Numbered from the stretch's first letter, positions 25,808 to 32,955 are shown. The stretch is DNA of 36,518 nt from Chitinophagaceae bacterium UBA4407 (GCA_002390845.1 DGQT01000019.1:1-36518); one strand, 5' to 3'. Program-made: numbers and translations. Notes: generated from the sequence alone by a model not told the origin.

Positions 25808-26053
25808 CTATTTTACTTTCTTAACAGCCTGTTTTGCCCTGTTAACAGATTCTTCAAGCGTATACGTTTTAGCAGTGCCTTTTAAGTATTCATTTTCTCT
25901 TCTTTGCAGTTCTGCGGTAAAATTTTCATCCTTCCAAAAATCGTATTGTTCATCAATATCTTCTTCCACCATCATGTATATGGCTTTTATCTTTTTTTCT
26001 TTTGCTGTTTCTATATAGTGGTGCAACCTTTGTTTTAATTCTTCGTTTTTCAT
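25808..26053 (-). CDS. Antitoxin-like protein paired with the ParE toxin
   Basis: 81 residues, highly charged, with helices rather than a clear DNA-binding motif: KNEELKQRLHHYIETAKEK, VEEDIDEQYDFWKDENF, ending EESVNRAKQAVKKVK. It lies 2 bp upstream of the toxin in the same direction, the normal order for ParD/addiction-module pairs. It is not clearly one of the known antitoxin families; the assignment rests mainly on position. Confidence 0.75.
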   Translation of the reverse strand: MKNEELKQRLHHYIETAKEKKIKAIYMMVEEDIDEQYDFWKDENFTAELQRRENEYLKGTAKTYTLEESVNRAKQAVKKVK

Positions 26054-26199
26054 TGCCTTAATCTTTGAAACAAATTTAAGCTTTATTTATTCACGGAAAA
26101 TTCCTGCACAAATGAACATAGGAAAAGAATTTTATGTAGCGGGCTTATCCAATACTATTCAGCTTTTGTTGAGCAATTTGCGTGTCGAAGCAGCAAATT

Positions 26200-26275
26200 G
26201 GGACCCTTGTACTGTTGGATTATATATGCAGATTTTACTAAAGCGTAGGTTGCAGGTAATAACACCTGCAACGGC
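26200..26275 (+). repeat. Family B repeat fragment B3 (forward)
   Basis: CCCTTGTACTGTTGGATTAT, then ATGCAGATTTTACTAAAGCG. The core left of CTTGTAC is degenerate. The following TAGGTTGCAGGTAATAACAC is shared with copy B6 at 29953 (there TAGGTTTGCGGTAACAACAC). Confidence 0.65.
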
Positions 26276-26279
26276 GAAG

Positions 26280-26311
26280 AAAAAGCACAGACACGATGCC
26301 TGTGCTTTTTT
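26280..26311 (-). terminator. Intrinsic terminator of the FISUMP lipoprotein gene
   Basis: Stem AAAAAGCACAG / CTGTGCTTTTT around a 9-nt loop, read on the minus strand, 7 bp past the stop codon. Confidence 0.85.
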
Positions 26312-26317
26312 AATTCT

Positions 26318-26995
26318 TTAGTCTTTTACACAACGAACAGAAAAGCCATTCGTTTTGTAATCTGTAAAGCTGGAAATAGTTCCGTAGAAATAGGTAAGCA
26401 TTCGATGGTGAGCCGCATTGGATGCGGATTCGGTAGAAGTCCACCAATAGCCATAACCACCTGCGTCAAAAAAATCTCCAAGATAGTAACGGGTGCCTCC
26501 GGGAAGTGCCGTAAAGCCACTGCTGTTGGTTGCATCAGCATTTGGCGCAAGCCAATGCGCTGTGCCTGCCTCCTTCAATTTGCTACCTGCCACATTTGCC
26601 CCGCCTAAATAGATGGTAAGTGCTGTCCACTCAGAATCGCTGGGCACATGCCAGCCCGCAGGTGCCAATCCTCTTGGGTCATTAACTGCATACCAGTTAT
26701 ACAGCTTTCCGAAACGTGGATCGTTATTGTACCAGCACCACGCCCCGGTGGTAAGCGCAGACCACTTTCCAGGATCTTTAACCTCGGGAATTTTATCGCC
26801 GTTTCTGTAGTAGCTGGTAGTGAGATCTTTTTTCGCCCAAACCTGTGTGCCGATTTTTGATGGAGCCAGAGCACTTACAGATTCGGATGCATTCGTGCTG
26901 CTAGCAGCCTTAAATTGTACGGTGCTTTCTTTTTTACAGGAGATCGCCAGCAACAGCAGCAATGCTGCGAACCCCGCTTTTAGCGTTGTTTTCAT
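26318..26995 (-). CDS. FISUMP-domain lipoprotein
   Basis: 225 residues. Lipoprotein signal (LLLLLAISCKKE, Cys ~20), then a Fib_succ_major (FISUMP) domain over residues ~50-224: AKKDLTTSYYRNGDKIPEV, WSALTTGAWCWYNND, KLYNWYAVNDPRG, GWHVPSDSEWTALTIYLGG, GFTALPGGTRYY, YGYWWTSTES, and the final GFSVRCVKD. These proteins are surface lipoproteins of unknown role that are frequent in Bacteroidota and Fibrobacter. A terminator follows at once. Confidence 0.9.
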   Translation of the reverse strand: MKTTLKAGFAALLLLLAISCKKESTVQFKAASSTNASESVSALAPSKIGTQVWAKKDLTTSYYRNGDKIPEVKDPGKWSALTTGAWCWYNNDPRFGKLYNWYAVNDPRGLAPAGWHVPSDSEWTALTIYLGGANVAGSKLKEAGTAHWLAPNADATNSSGFTALPGGTRYYLGDFFDAGGYGYWWTSTESASNAAHHRMLTYFYGTISSFTDYKTNGFSVRCVKD

Positions 26996-27444
26996 TTTAC
27001 ATATTTTTTTGTTATATAAAGGTCTTGATCAATAAATTAATTAGTCATGCCGCATTTCAGTAATGCTGATGACGTTCGTCAGTAAAAGAAAATTGCGGAA
27101 GTTGTAACTTTAAACCGGTTGTTGATTTGCATGGCTGGAGTTATTGCGGCTGCAAATATTTCAGCAATACATACCACACTTTATTTGTAGCAGCGAGGGC
27201 TTAAATTGTAACCACCGGATTATATTATTTCTTATGTAGTTGCCTGCCGCTTTAACAAGATCAACAATGGCGTGGCTGCGGAACACCAACTAGGGCGGAC
27301 ATAAAACAGAATGCAAAAATGTACCGATGATAATTTCGTTTTCCCTTGGCGGGGACACCACCGGAAGCGCAGCGTGGACACCAGCAGCAGGAATTTAATT
27401 TGTTTGTGCACCTATTTTATTTTGGCAATCTTTGTATAACCAAA
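26996..27444. other. Intergenic region with decayed family B fragments
   Basis: 449 bp. Forward family B fragment B4 at 27325-27400 (AATTTCGTTTTCCCTTGGCG, GGGGACACCACCGGAAGCGC, ACACCAGCAGCAGGAATTT). Positions 27060-27320 show only weak traces (GTAACCACCGGATTATATTA). No clear promoter. Confidence 0.5.
27325..27400 (+). repeat. Family B repeat copy B4 (forward, 3' part)
   Basis: The hairpin region reads TGGCG-GGGA-CACCA, with one unpaired position compared with other copies; it ends in ACCAGCAGCAGGAATTTAA. Confidence 0.72.
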
Positions 27445-28578
27445 ATGATTGCTGCAACTATGCGTATAATATTTAGTTCACGTATACTTGGCGTTGCCTT
27501 AAGCTTTACGTTTTTTGCTGCAGGCAAAAGCTCAGCACAAACCAATACGCCATCACTCAAAGAAGTATTTAAGAATGATTTCCTCATTGGTGCTGCGCTT
27601 AATACACAACAGATAGAAGAAAAAGATTCAGGCGCTGTTGTATTAGTGCGGCAACAGTTCAATGCTGTTACGCCAGAGAATGTAATGAAAGCAGCAATTA
27701 TTCAGCCCGGGTGGAACGACTTTAATTTTAAAGTTGCAGATGAACTGGTAGATTTTGCCGTCTTACATAACATGAAAGTAAATGCGCATACGCTTATATG
27801 GCATAACCAATTGCCGCTATTTATGAGGAATATGCAGGATGCAGATTCTGTAAAAGAATATTTTCAGAAACATATTACAACGGTCGCATCAAGGTATGAT
27901 GGTAAAGTGTATTCATGGGATGTGGTGAATGAAGCATTGAATGAAGATGGTACGTTGCGCAACACTGTTTTTCTGCAAAAGCTTGGTGAGGATTACATAG
28001 TAGAAGCTTTTCGCCTGGCACAAAAAGCAGCACCGCATACAAAGTTGTACTACAATGATTATAACATTGAACAACCTGCAAAAAGAGCAGGCGCCATCGC
28101 ACTCATCAAAAAAATACAAGCTGCCGGTGTGCGTATTGATGGTGTAGGTATTCAAGGTCATTGGAAATACAACACGGTGCCCATGCATGATATTGAAGAA
28201 AGCATTAAAGCATTTGCAGCATTGGGTATTGAAGTAATGTTTACAGAACTTGATCTTAGTGTATTGCCCAATCCATGGGATGGCAACACTGCAGAAGTCA
28301 GCAACACTGCAGAAGGCAATGATAAAATGAACCCATACACAAAAGCACTTCCTGATTCAGTTGCTGCAGCACAAGCAAAAGCATATGCAGACCTGTTTAG
28401 TTTATTTTTAAAATATCATCAATCCATAACCCGTGTTACATTCTGGGGTGTAGCAGATGGCGTGTCCTGGCTAAATGGCTGGCCTGTTCGTGGCAGAACA
28501 AATTATCCGTTATTGTTCAACAGGCAGTACAAACCAAAAACCGCATTTTACAGTGTTATTAAAACAAAAGGAAATTAG
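27445..28578 (+). CDS. Endo-1,4-beta-xylanase (GH10)
   Basis: About 377 residues from ATG 27445 (MIAATMRIIFSS); an ATG at 27460 is also possible. A longer frame from TTG 27346 starts inside a family B repeat and is rejected. The signal peptide ends near SSAQTN. Single GH10 domain: FNAVTPENVMK, VNAHTLIWHNQLP, acid/base Glu (163 from 27445) in WDVVNEALNED, YYNDYNIE, GIQGHWK, nucleophile Glu268 in VMFTELDLSV, and FWGVADGVSWL near the end. It cuts the xylan backbone and is secreted or periplasmic. No carbohydrate-binding domain, T9SS tail or SusCD pair is seen, so it is not part of a visible xylan utilisation locus. Confidence 0.94.
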   Translation: MIAATMRIIFSSRILGVALSFTFFAAGKSSAQTNTPSLKEVFKNDFLIGAALNTQQIEEKDSGAVVLVRQQFNAVTPENVMKAAIIQPGWNDFNFKVADELVDFAVLHNMKVNAHTLIWHNQLPLFMRNMQDADSVKEYFQKHITTVASRYDGKVYSWDVVNEALNEDGTLRNTVFLQKLGEDYIVEAFRLAQKAAPHTKLYYNDYNIEQPAKRAGAIALIKKIQAAGVRIDGVGIQGHWKYNTVPMHDIEESIKAFAALGIEVMFTELDLSVLPNPWDGNTAEVSNTAEGNDKMNPYTKALPDSVAAAQAKAYADLFSLFLKYHQSITRVTFWGVADGVSWLNGWPVRGRTNYPLLFNRQYKPKTAFYSVIKTKGN

Positions 28579-28660
28579 CTGCCATTTGTGGTTCATTTCT
28601 ACGGCACTATATATACAAGGCTGTTTAGCAGACAGGCTACAGGTTATTTGGGCATCTCCT

Positions 28661-28803
28661 GTTGTGTCACTCACTTGTACGGTTGGATTATATATGCAGC
28701 TTTTACCGAAGCGAATAAATTGTTATAGGAGTTTAATTTCGTATGCCGTTGGCGGGGACGCCACCGGAAGTGCTGCACGGACACCAACAGCAGCAGGAAT
28801 ATT
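28661..28803 (+). repeat. Family B repeat copy B5 (forward)
   Basis: A nearly full copy: core GTTGTGTCACTCACTTGTAC (28661-28680), GGATTATATATGCAGC, ACCGAAGCGAATAAATTG, hairpin TGGCG-GGGA-CGCCA (28750-28763), then ACACCAACAGCAGCAGG. Confidence 0.87.
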
Positions 28804-28818
28804 CTTTCCGCGGCGGCT

Positions 28819-29076
28819 AACTTTCCAAGCGCAGCGGGCAACTTCTTCCGTGCAGGTGTAAACTTCGTTCGAGCAGTAAGTGACTTTCTCTAAGCAGTAG
28901 CTAAAATACTAACGGCAGCGGCTAATTTTCTAAGTGCAACGGGCAACTTCCTCCGTGCAGGTGTAAACTTCGTTCGAGCAGTAAGCAACTTTCTCTGTGC
29001 AATGACTAATTTTCTAAGTGCAGTTGGTAACTTCCTTCGTGCGGGTGTAAACTTCGTTCGAGCAGTTAGCAACTTT
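28819..29076. repeat. 21-bp tandem array (12 units)
   Basis: Twelve 21-bp units without any indel (unit starts 28819, 28840, ... 29050) plus 6 bp of a thirteenth. Read on the plus strand each unit gives a heptapeptide NF[LV][RS]Axx; on the minus strand K[LF]xxAx[RT]. Unit 4 carries TAA on plus (28891-28893) and TAG on minus (28890-28892). No start codon with gene character is seen on the plus strand; the minus strand is open for 60 codons. Treated as a minisatellite that may be a decayed coding repeat. Confidence 0.8.
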
Positions 29077-29193
29077 GGGTCTATTCAATAAACTGTGTCA
29101 AAAGAGAAAATTAATAACTTTAAACACAGTAATTATGGAAGATAAACAAGGTAGTGAAGCATTTAACTTCAGGGCATTTAAAGATGCGGCGAT
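29077..29193 (+). mobile_element. IS256-family left end fragment
   Basis: It begins with an IS-end-like GGGTCTATTCAATAAACTGTG directly against the 21-bp array (slightly trimmed here). 57 bp later an ATG (29134) opens a frame whose start FNFRAFKDAAI resembles the FDFxxFKxxAI beginning of IS256-type transposases. The resemblance breaks off at about 29193, where the 88-bp repeat starts. No other part of a transposase is present. Confidence 0.5.
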
Positions 29194-29302
29194 AGATGAT
29201 ATTCATTACTTACAGCGCCTTTCACAGAAAAGCTTTTATCTTAAGCTCCAGTTCGCCCTTTGGAAGACCTGGAACAGCGGGATAATAATTACGTTACGCT
29301 AA
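29134..29302 (+). pseudogene. Truncated IS256-type transposase start
   Basis: 55 codons: about 20 residues of transposase N-terminus followed by an unrelated tail read from the 88-bp repeat (IHYLQRLSQKSFYLK). The catalytic DDE domain is absent, so it is a remnant. Family identity rests on a short motif only. Confidence 0.45.
29194..29281 (+). repeat. 88-bp repeat, copy 1
   Basis: AGATGATATTCATTACTTAC to CTGGAACAGCGGG. About 92% identical (7 differences in 88) to 30851-30938. It contains a short inverted pair around GCCCTTTGGAAGACC. Confidence 0.85.
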
Positions 29303-29490
29303 GGCACAGTACGCTGCGCTGCAAATGCTTGACTGCACAGTGACTACTATACTTAGACCATTTGGGGAAGTCTACGGGGCTGTAAATAGTCCTTACAAAA
29401 ATTTTACTGCTTGTGTTATTATCATTCCAATGCATCGTAACTCATAGCAGCGGAAACTTTTTATTTTTTGCAGGATGCCTATCTTTAATT

Positions 29491-29880
29491 ATGAAAACTG
29501 CAACAAATATTTCCCGGATAGTGCTCGGCTCGCTTTACCTTATTTTTGGCCTGGACTTTTACCTGCATTTTATTCCTTACCAGCCCAATCATACCGGGGC
29601 CGCCGCAGCACTTAAAGACGGGTTGCTGGCTGCAGGATATTTTTATCCTATGATGAAATTTCTGCAGGTAGCCGGGGGCATATCGCTTTTAATCAACAGG
29701 TACGCTCCATTTTCTGCGGTAGTGTTGTTTCCCATTAGTTTAAATGTATTTTTATTTCATACAATTTTAGTTCCTTCTGGCTGGTATATGGGCGTTTTAC
29801 TGTTGGTTCCCAACCTTTTCCTCGGTTATGCCTGGAGAAAATATTACAGCAGCATGTTTGTAAAGAAAGCAGCCGTGTAA
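29491..29880 (+). CDS. DoxX-like integral membrane protein
   Basis: 129 residues from ATG 29491 (MKTATNISRI); the longer frame from 29413 lacks membrane-protein character at its start and is not favoured. Four hydrophobic segments (~7-27, 55-75, 82-100, 102-122) with the DoxX-type pattern RIVLGSLYLIFGLDFYLHF, MMKFLQVAGGISLLINRY and VVLFPISLNVFLFH. DoxX-like proteins are small inner-membrane proteins of varied and mostly unproven role in redox or sulfur metabolism. Single gene. Confidence 0.8.
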   Translation: MKTATNISRIVLGSLYLIFGLDFYLHFIPYQPNHTGAAAALKDGLLAAGYFYPMMKFLQVAGGISLLINRYAPFSAVVLFPISLNVFLFHTILVPSGWYMGVLLLVPNLFLGYAWRKYYSSMFVKKAAV

Positions 29881-29952
29881 GCCGCCATACGCTAAAATAA
29901 GACGACGTAATTTATTTTTTGTTACCGGCAGTTGAACTGCTATTTGGCTTTC

Positions 29953-30040
29953 GTTGTGTCACTCACTTGTACTTTCGGATAATCTATTGAGCTTTACCGA
30001 AGCGTAGGTTTGCGGTAACAACACCTTCAACGGCAAGCTG
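29953..30040 (+). repeat. Family B repeat copy B6 (forward, variant)
   Basis: Core GTTGTGTCACTCACTTGTAC (29953-29972), then TTTCGGATAATCTATTGAGC and TTTACCGAAGCGTAGG. The right half differs from the main type and resembles B3. Confidence 0.78.
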
Positions 30041-30124
30041 CATCATAGCGCAGGCATAAGGAACAACCATATAATTTTTATATTTTTACCAGGCATTCAT
30101 AAACCCGACTAAAAAATCTTTTCA

Positions 30125-30643
30125 ATGAAATCAATAATCAGAGTTTTATTTATCCTGTTGCCGGTTGTTTTTCAAACAGCCAGTGCGCATGCTCAAATCG
30201 CTATAGATGCAGCAAACATTGCAGCCCATGGCGTGTTAGCAATTTTAGGTGGCAACCGCCAGGCGAAACAGGAAAAAATTATTGATCAATCCATCACGCA
30301 GGAGAAAGTAAGTGGATCAAACGTAACAATCTTGCGGGTAAAAGAATCAGATATAAAGAGTAAAGCGAAAAACAATATTATAGCGCTGCAAAACCGGCTA
30401 AGCCAGTATAATAGTCAGTATAAAAATAATGAACCGCTTGATGTTCCAAAAAACGACAGTGATTTAACAGCCATTCAAAATGCAGACGAAAACTGGCCAA
30501 CTGAATATTACGTTAACGAAATAAGAGCGTATAAACGTTATGCTTATCAACAGAAACAAAAAGCACCAGCAGCACCGCCCGACAGCTCAAAAGCACCCGC
30601 TGCCACCCCGGTAAAAAAAGACTCCGCCAGCGTAAATTTTTAA
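30125..30643 (+). CDS. Secreted hypothetical protein
   Basis: 172 residues. The signal peptide (MKSIIRVLFILLPVVFQTAS, ending near AHAQ at ~24) is clear. The mature protein is mostly helical and charged: QAKQEKIIDQSITQEKVSG, an Asn/Gln-rich stretch NIIALQNRLSQYNSQYKNN, and a low-complexity Ala/Pro/Lys tail (APAAPPDSSKAPAATPVKK). No family recognised. It may be periplasmic. It ends 150 bp before a terminator-like hairpin at 30794. Confidence 0.7.
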   Translation: MKSIIRVLFILLPVVFQTASAHAQIAIDAANIAAHGVLAILGGNRQAKQEKIIDQSITQEKVSGSNVTILRVKESDIKSKAKNNIIALQNRLSQYNSQYKNNEPLDVPKNDSDLTAIQNADENWPTEYYVNEIRAYKRYAYQQKQKAPAAPPDSSKAPAATPVKKDSASVNF

Positions 30644-30677
30644 CAGGGTTAGGAAAAATTTCGAACCTGATGCAAGG

Positions 30678-30738
30678 TTTTGCACTGCCGCAAAATCATT
30701 TTGCAGCGCTCCCCCAAAGTTGTTGCGGCAGTGCAAAA
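30678..30738. repeat. 16-bp perfect inverted repeat (hairpin)
   Basis: TTTTGCACTGCCGCAA (30678-30693) and its exact complement TTGCGGCAGTGCAAAA (30723-30738), separated by 29 nt that contain a further partial echo (TCATTTTGCAG). No T-run follows, so not a standard terminator. Confidence 0.85.
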
Positions 30739-30793
30739 TGATCGCCAAACGTTGCAAATTGGCATAATAAGTTGAAAATGAATGTCTGCGCCG

Positions 30794-30825
30794 GGGTTCG
30801 TGTCTTCACGAACCCTTTTATTGTG
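30794..30825 (+). terminator. Intrinsic terminator-like hairpin
   Basis: Perfect 9-bp stem GGGTTCGTG (30794-30802) / CACGAACCC (30807-30815), loop TCTT, then TTTTATTGTG. The same GTTCGTG-TCTT-CACGAAC hairpin occurs inside family B copies at 32383 and 32614. Confidence 0.7.
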
Positions 30826-30850
30826 TTTATTTTCCGGCGCGTGGGCCGAC

Positions 30851-30938
30851 AGATGATATTTATTACTTACAACGCCTTTCACAGAAAGGCTTTTATCTTA
30901 AGTTCCAGGTCGCCCTTCGGAAGACCTGAAACAGCGGG
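30851..30938 (+). repeat. 88-bp repeat, copy 2
   Basis: See 29194-29281. It ends 15 bp before the stop codon of the minus-strand S74 gene. The pair AGGTC / GACCT around GCCCTTCGGAA forms a hairpin. Confidence 0.85.
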
Positions 30939-30953
30939 GAAAACTTACCCCTT

Positions 30954-32153
30954 TCACTTTAATGCAGTTTGGTTGTTAGCAGTGCTTTCATTCTTTTTTG
31001 AAATCATCATGGCTTTTAAGTCATCAATTTGTTTTTGCAATTTTTCATTTTGTTTTTTCAGCTCATCAATCATTTGTTGCTGTTCCTGAACAGATTTGAT
31101 GATTAAAGGAGTTACCCTTCCATAGTCAACCATCCACGGGTTTTTATCTGCCGGTTCATTATTGTTTCCTGGTTTGCTTACTGCTTGTGGAAATATCTCA
31201 TAAAGTTCCTGCGCCATAAACCCGGTGAGCACTTGTTTCTTCTGGTCTGATTTAAAAGTGTAATCGTAAATCTTTATTCTCATTAAATCTGCTAACCCTT
31301 TTTGTGATGCACCAATAATATTTTTTAAACGTTTGTCAGAACTTGTGAGATAAGTAATTCCATTTACACTGGTTTGTTGTATGCCCCCGACAGGCGTTCC
31401 ACTGGGTCTATAAAAGGCAATAAAATTTGATCCCGTGGCTAAGTTAGAGCCTGCCTTAATGTGCAAACCTTCCGAACCTAGTGTTCCATGGGAGTTTTCT
31501 ATATAAGCGGCAGGATAGTTAAGCGTGTTGCTTAGTACATATAATTTATAACTAGCTGAATTTGTAGTTCCGATACCCACATTGCCAGTAAAGTCTGCAT
31601 TACCTGCAACAGTAAATTTATTTGATGGAGTTAAAGTGCCAATACCCACATTGCCGTTTTGAAGTATTGCCATTGCAGTGGTATATGGTATCGTATTTCC
31701 GGCAGCACCACTGGTAGCGGTATTAAAATCGAATCCCCCTGCTCTGAAACTGAGCATGGATGAAAAATCATTGATGTTATACCGGTACCTGTCTGTAGTA
31801 TCTGTAAAAGTTAATCCATATCCTACAGCGCCATAATTAGCACCGCTTCTGCCTACGCTTACGCCAGGTGCTCCGTCCAGCCTGGTGAAGTAACTGGAAT
31901 ATGCCGTAATACCACCGGCAACGTCGAGCTTCGTTTTTGGAGCTGTTGTGCCAATGCCTGTGTTTCCGGCGGAAGTTATGGTCATACGAACAATATTATT
32001 GGTACGTATCTTAAATGCAGTTTTGTTGGTAGTGCCTATAAAATTGTCGGTCGTAATGTTACTGTTGCCGGTTATCAACCAATCGGTTTGTGCGTTTACA
32101 GCTATGCTGAGTATTATCGCAATGATAACGATACATGTAAATTTTGTTTTCAT
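30954..32153 (-). CDS. Secreted S74 (tail-fibre chaperone) domain protein
   Basis: 399 residues. The signal peptide ends near VNAQTD (~22). Residues ~22-270 are beta-repeat segments typical of tail-fibre-like proteins (SAGNTGIGTTAPKTKLDVAGG, and again NGNVGIGTLTPSNKFTVAG). The Peptidase_S74 domain begins near residue 272 (SSDKRLKNIIGASQKGLADL), with LTGFMAQELYEIFPQAV and WMVDYGRVTPLIIKSVQEQ. A C-terminal coiled coil follows (QQQMIDELKKQNEKLQKQID). In phages such an end folds the trimer and then cleaves itself; in Bacteroidota the role is structural or adhesive and not proven. Unlike the protein at 116, no T9SS tail is seen. The stop codon lies 15 bp from the 88-bp repeat. Confidence 0.88.
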   Translation of the reverse strand: MKTKFTCIVIIAIILSIAVNAQTDWLITGNSNITTDNFIGTTNKTAFKIRTNNIVRMTITSAGNTGIGTTAPKTKLDVAGGITAYSSYFTRLDGAPGVSVGRSGANYGAVGYGLTFTDTTDRYRYNINDFSSMLSFRAGGFDFNTATSGAAGNTIPYTTAMAILQNGNVGIGTLTPSNKFTVAGNADFTGNVGIGTTNSASYKLYVLSNTLNYPAAYIENSHGTLGSEGLHIKAGSNLATGSNFIAFYRPSGTPVGGIQQTSVNGITYLTSSDKRLKNIIGASQKGLADLMRIKIYDYTFKSDQKKQVLTGFMAQELYEIFPQAVSKPGNNNEPADKNPWMVDYGRVTPLIIKSVQEQQQMIDELKKQNEKLQKQIDDLKAMMISKKNESTANNQTALK

Positions 32154-32250
32154 AAAGCAGGTTTTATAACAAGTTAAAAAAGATTTGGCAGGTATAAAAA
32201 TTCAAGGTTGCAGTAATTGAAATATTTTTTGTTGACAGGCTTTGGCAGTT

Positions 32251-32481
32251 GTGGCAGCTCTTGTTGTGTCACTCACTTGTACGGTTGGATTATTTATTGA
32301 GCTTTTACCGAAGCGAATTGTAAGAAAACGCAAATTTTTGAGTGTGCGTAGTAAAGAAGAAAAATTATTTCTCGTTGCCAAGGTTCGTGTCTTCACGAAC
32401 TTTTCTCTATTCCGTTGCGTGGGGACACGCACCGGGGCATCTTTATTTTATGATGCGGACACGAACCAAGGCATAGTAGTG
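32251..32481 (+). repeat. Family B repeat B7, unit 1 of a 231-bp tandem duplication
   Basis: Core GTTGTGTCACTCACTTGTAC at 32263-32282. Hairpins GTTCGTG-TCTT-CACGAAC (32383-32400) and TGCGTG-GGGA-CACGCA (32416-32431). It ends ACACGAACCAAGGCATAG. It differs from unit 2 mainly in TTTATTGAGC versus TATATGCAGC. Confidence 0.9.
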
Positions 32482-32707
32482 GTGGCAGCTCTTGTTGTGT
32501 CACTCATTTGTACGGTTGGATTATATATGCAGCTTTTACCGAAGCGAATTGTAAGAAAACGCAAATTTTTGAGTGTGCGTAGTAAAGAAGAAAAATTATT
32601 TCTCGTTGCCAAGGTTCGTGTCTTCACGAACTTTTCTCTATTCCGTTGCGTGGGGACACGCACCGGGGCATCTTTATTTTATGATGCGGACACGAACCAA
32701 GGCATAG
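32482..32707 (+). repeat. Family B repeat B8, unit 2 of the tandem duplication
   Basis: Same sequence as unit 1 offset by 231 bp; core at 32494-32513 with one change (CATTTG for CACTTG). Very few differences, so the duplication is recent. Confidence 0.9.
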
Positions 32708-32955
32708 ATTATATATGCAGCTTTTACCGAAGCGAATAAATTCGTTATAGAAGTTTAATTCCGTTTACCGTTGGCGGGGACGCCACCGGAAGCGCAACAC
32801 GGACACCAATAGCAGCAGGAAACCTTTCTCTATTCCGTTGCGTGGGGACACGCACCGGGGCATCTTTGTTTTTATTTGCGGACACGAACCAAGACATAGG
32901 AGACCATTTGGGCACTTTTATTTTTTTTTGCGGACACGAACCAAGGCATAGAGCG
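32708..32955 (+). repeat. Family B repeat, third mosaic copy
   Basis: It starts with TTATATATGCAGCTTTTACC and lacks the core. It combines the TGGCG-GGGA-CGCCA hairpin block (~32775) with the TGCGTG-GGGA-CACGCA block (~32840), then two successive GCGGACACGAACCAA ends. It is a mosaic of the two block types seen separately elsewhere. Confidence 0.8.

Larger units (their letters stand above)
26054..26317. other. Intergenic region with family B fragment
   Basis: 264 bp. A forward family B fragment (B3, ~26200-26275: CTTGTACTGTTGGATTATAT, GATTTTACTAAAGCG) and the terminator of the lipoprotein gene. A short 69-codon frame across it is not credible as a gene. Confidence 0.5.
28579..29490. other. Long repeat-filled intergenic region
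   Basis: 912 bp between the xylanase and the DoxX-like gene. It holds family B copy B5, the 21-bp tandem array, an IS256-like left end with a truncated transposase start, and the first copy of an 88-bp repeat. From 29282 to 29490 nothing is recognised. Confidence 0.6.
30644..30953. other. Intergenic region with a long perfect hairpin, a terminator and a repeat
   Basis: 310 bp between convergent genes. It holds the 16-bp perfect inverted repeat (30678-30738), the terminator at 30794, and copy 2 of the 88-bp repeat. Confidence 0.65.

Noticed and set aside
26112..26321. 69-codon plus-strand frame
   Set aside because: Includes family B fragment and the terminator of the opposite gene.
27346..27444. 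Extended N-terminus of the xylanase from a TTG
   Set aside because: The extra 33 codons lie in repeat copy B4 and precede an evident signal peptide.
28475..28861. 128-codon plus-strand open frame
   Set aside because: Overlaps the GH10 gene in another frame and then family B repeat; no family features.
28890..29072. 60-codon minus-strand frame in the 21-bp array
   Set aside because: Any 21-bp array free of stops gives such a frame; both strands are equally open. Kept as a repeat finding, not a gene.
28661..30040. Retron or diversity-generating element in the repeat-rich zone
   Set aside because: No reverse transcriptase, no template/variable repeat pair with adenine-specific changes, and no msr/msd-like structure was seen.
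32242..32739. 165-codon plus-strand open frame
   Set aside because: It runs straight through the 231-bp tandem duplication, its two halves are translations of the same repeat, and it has no start context or family character.
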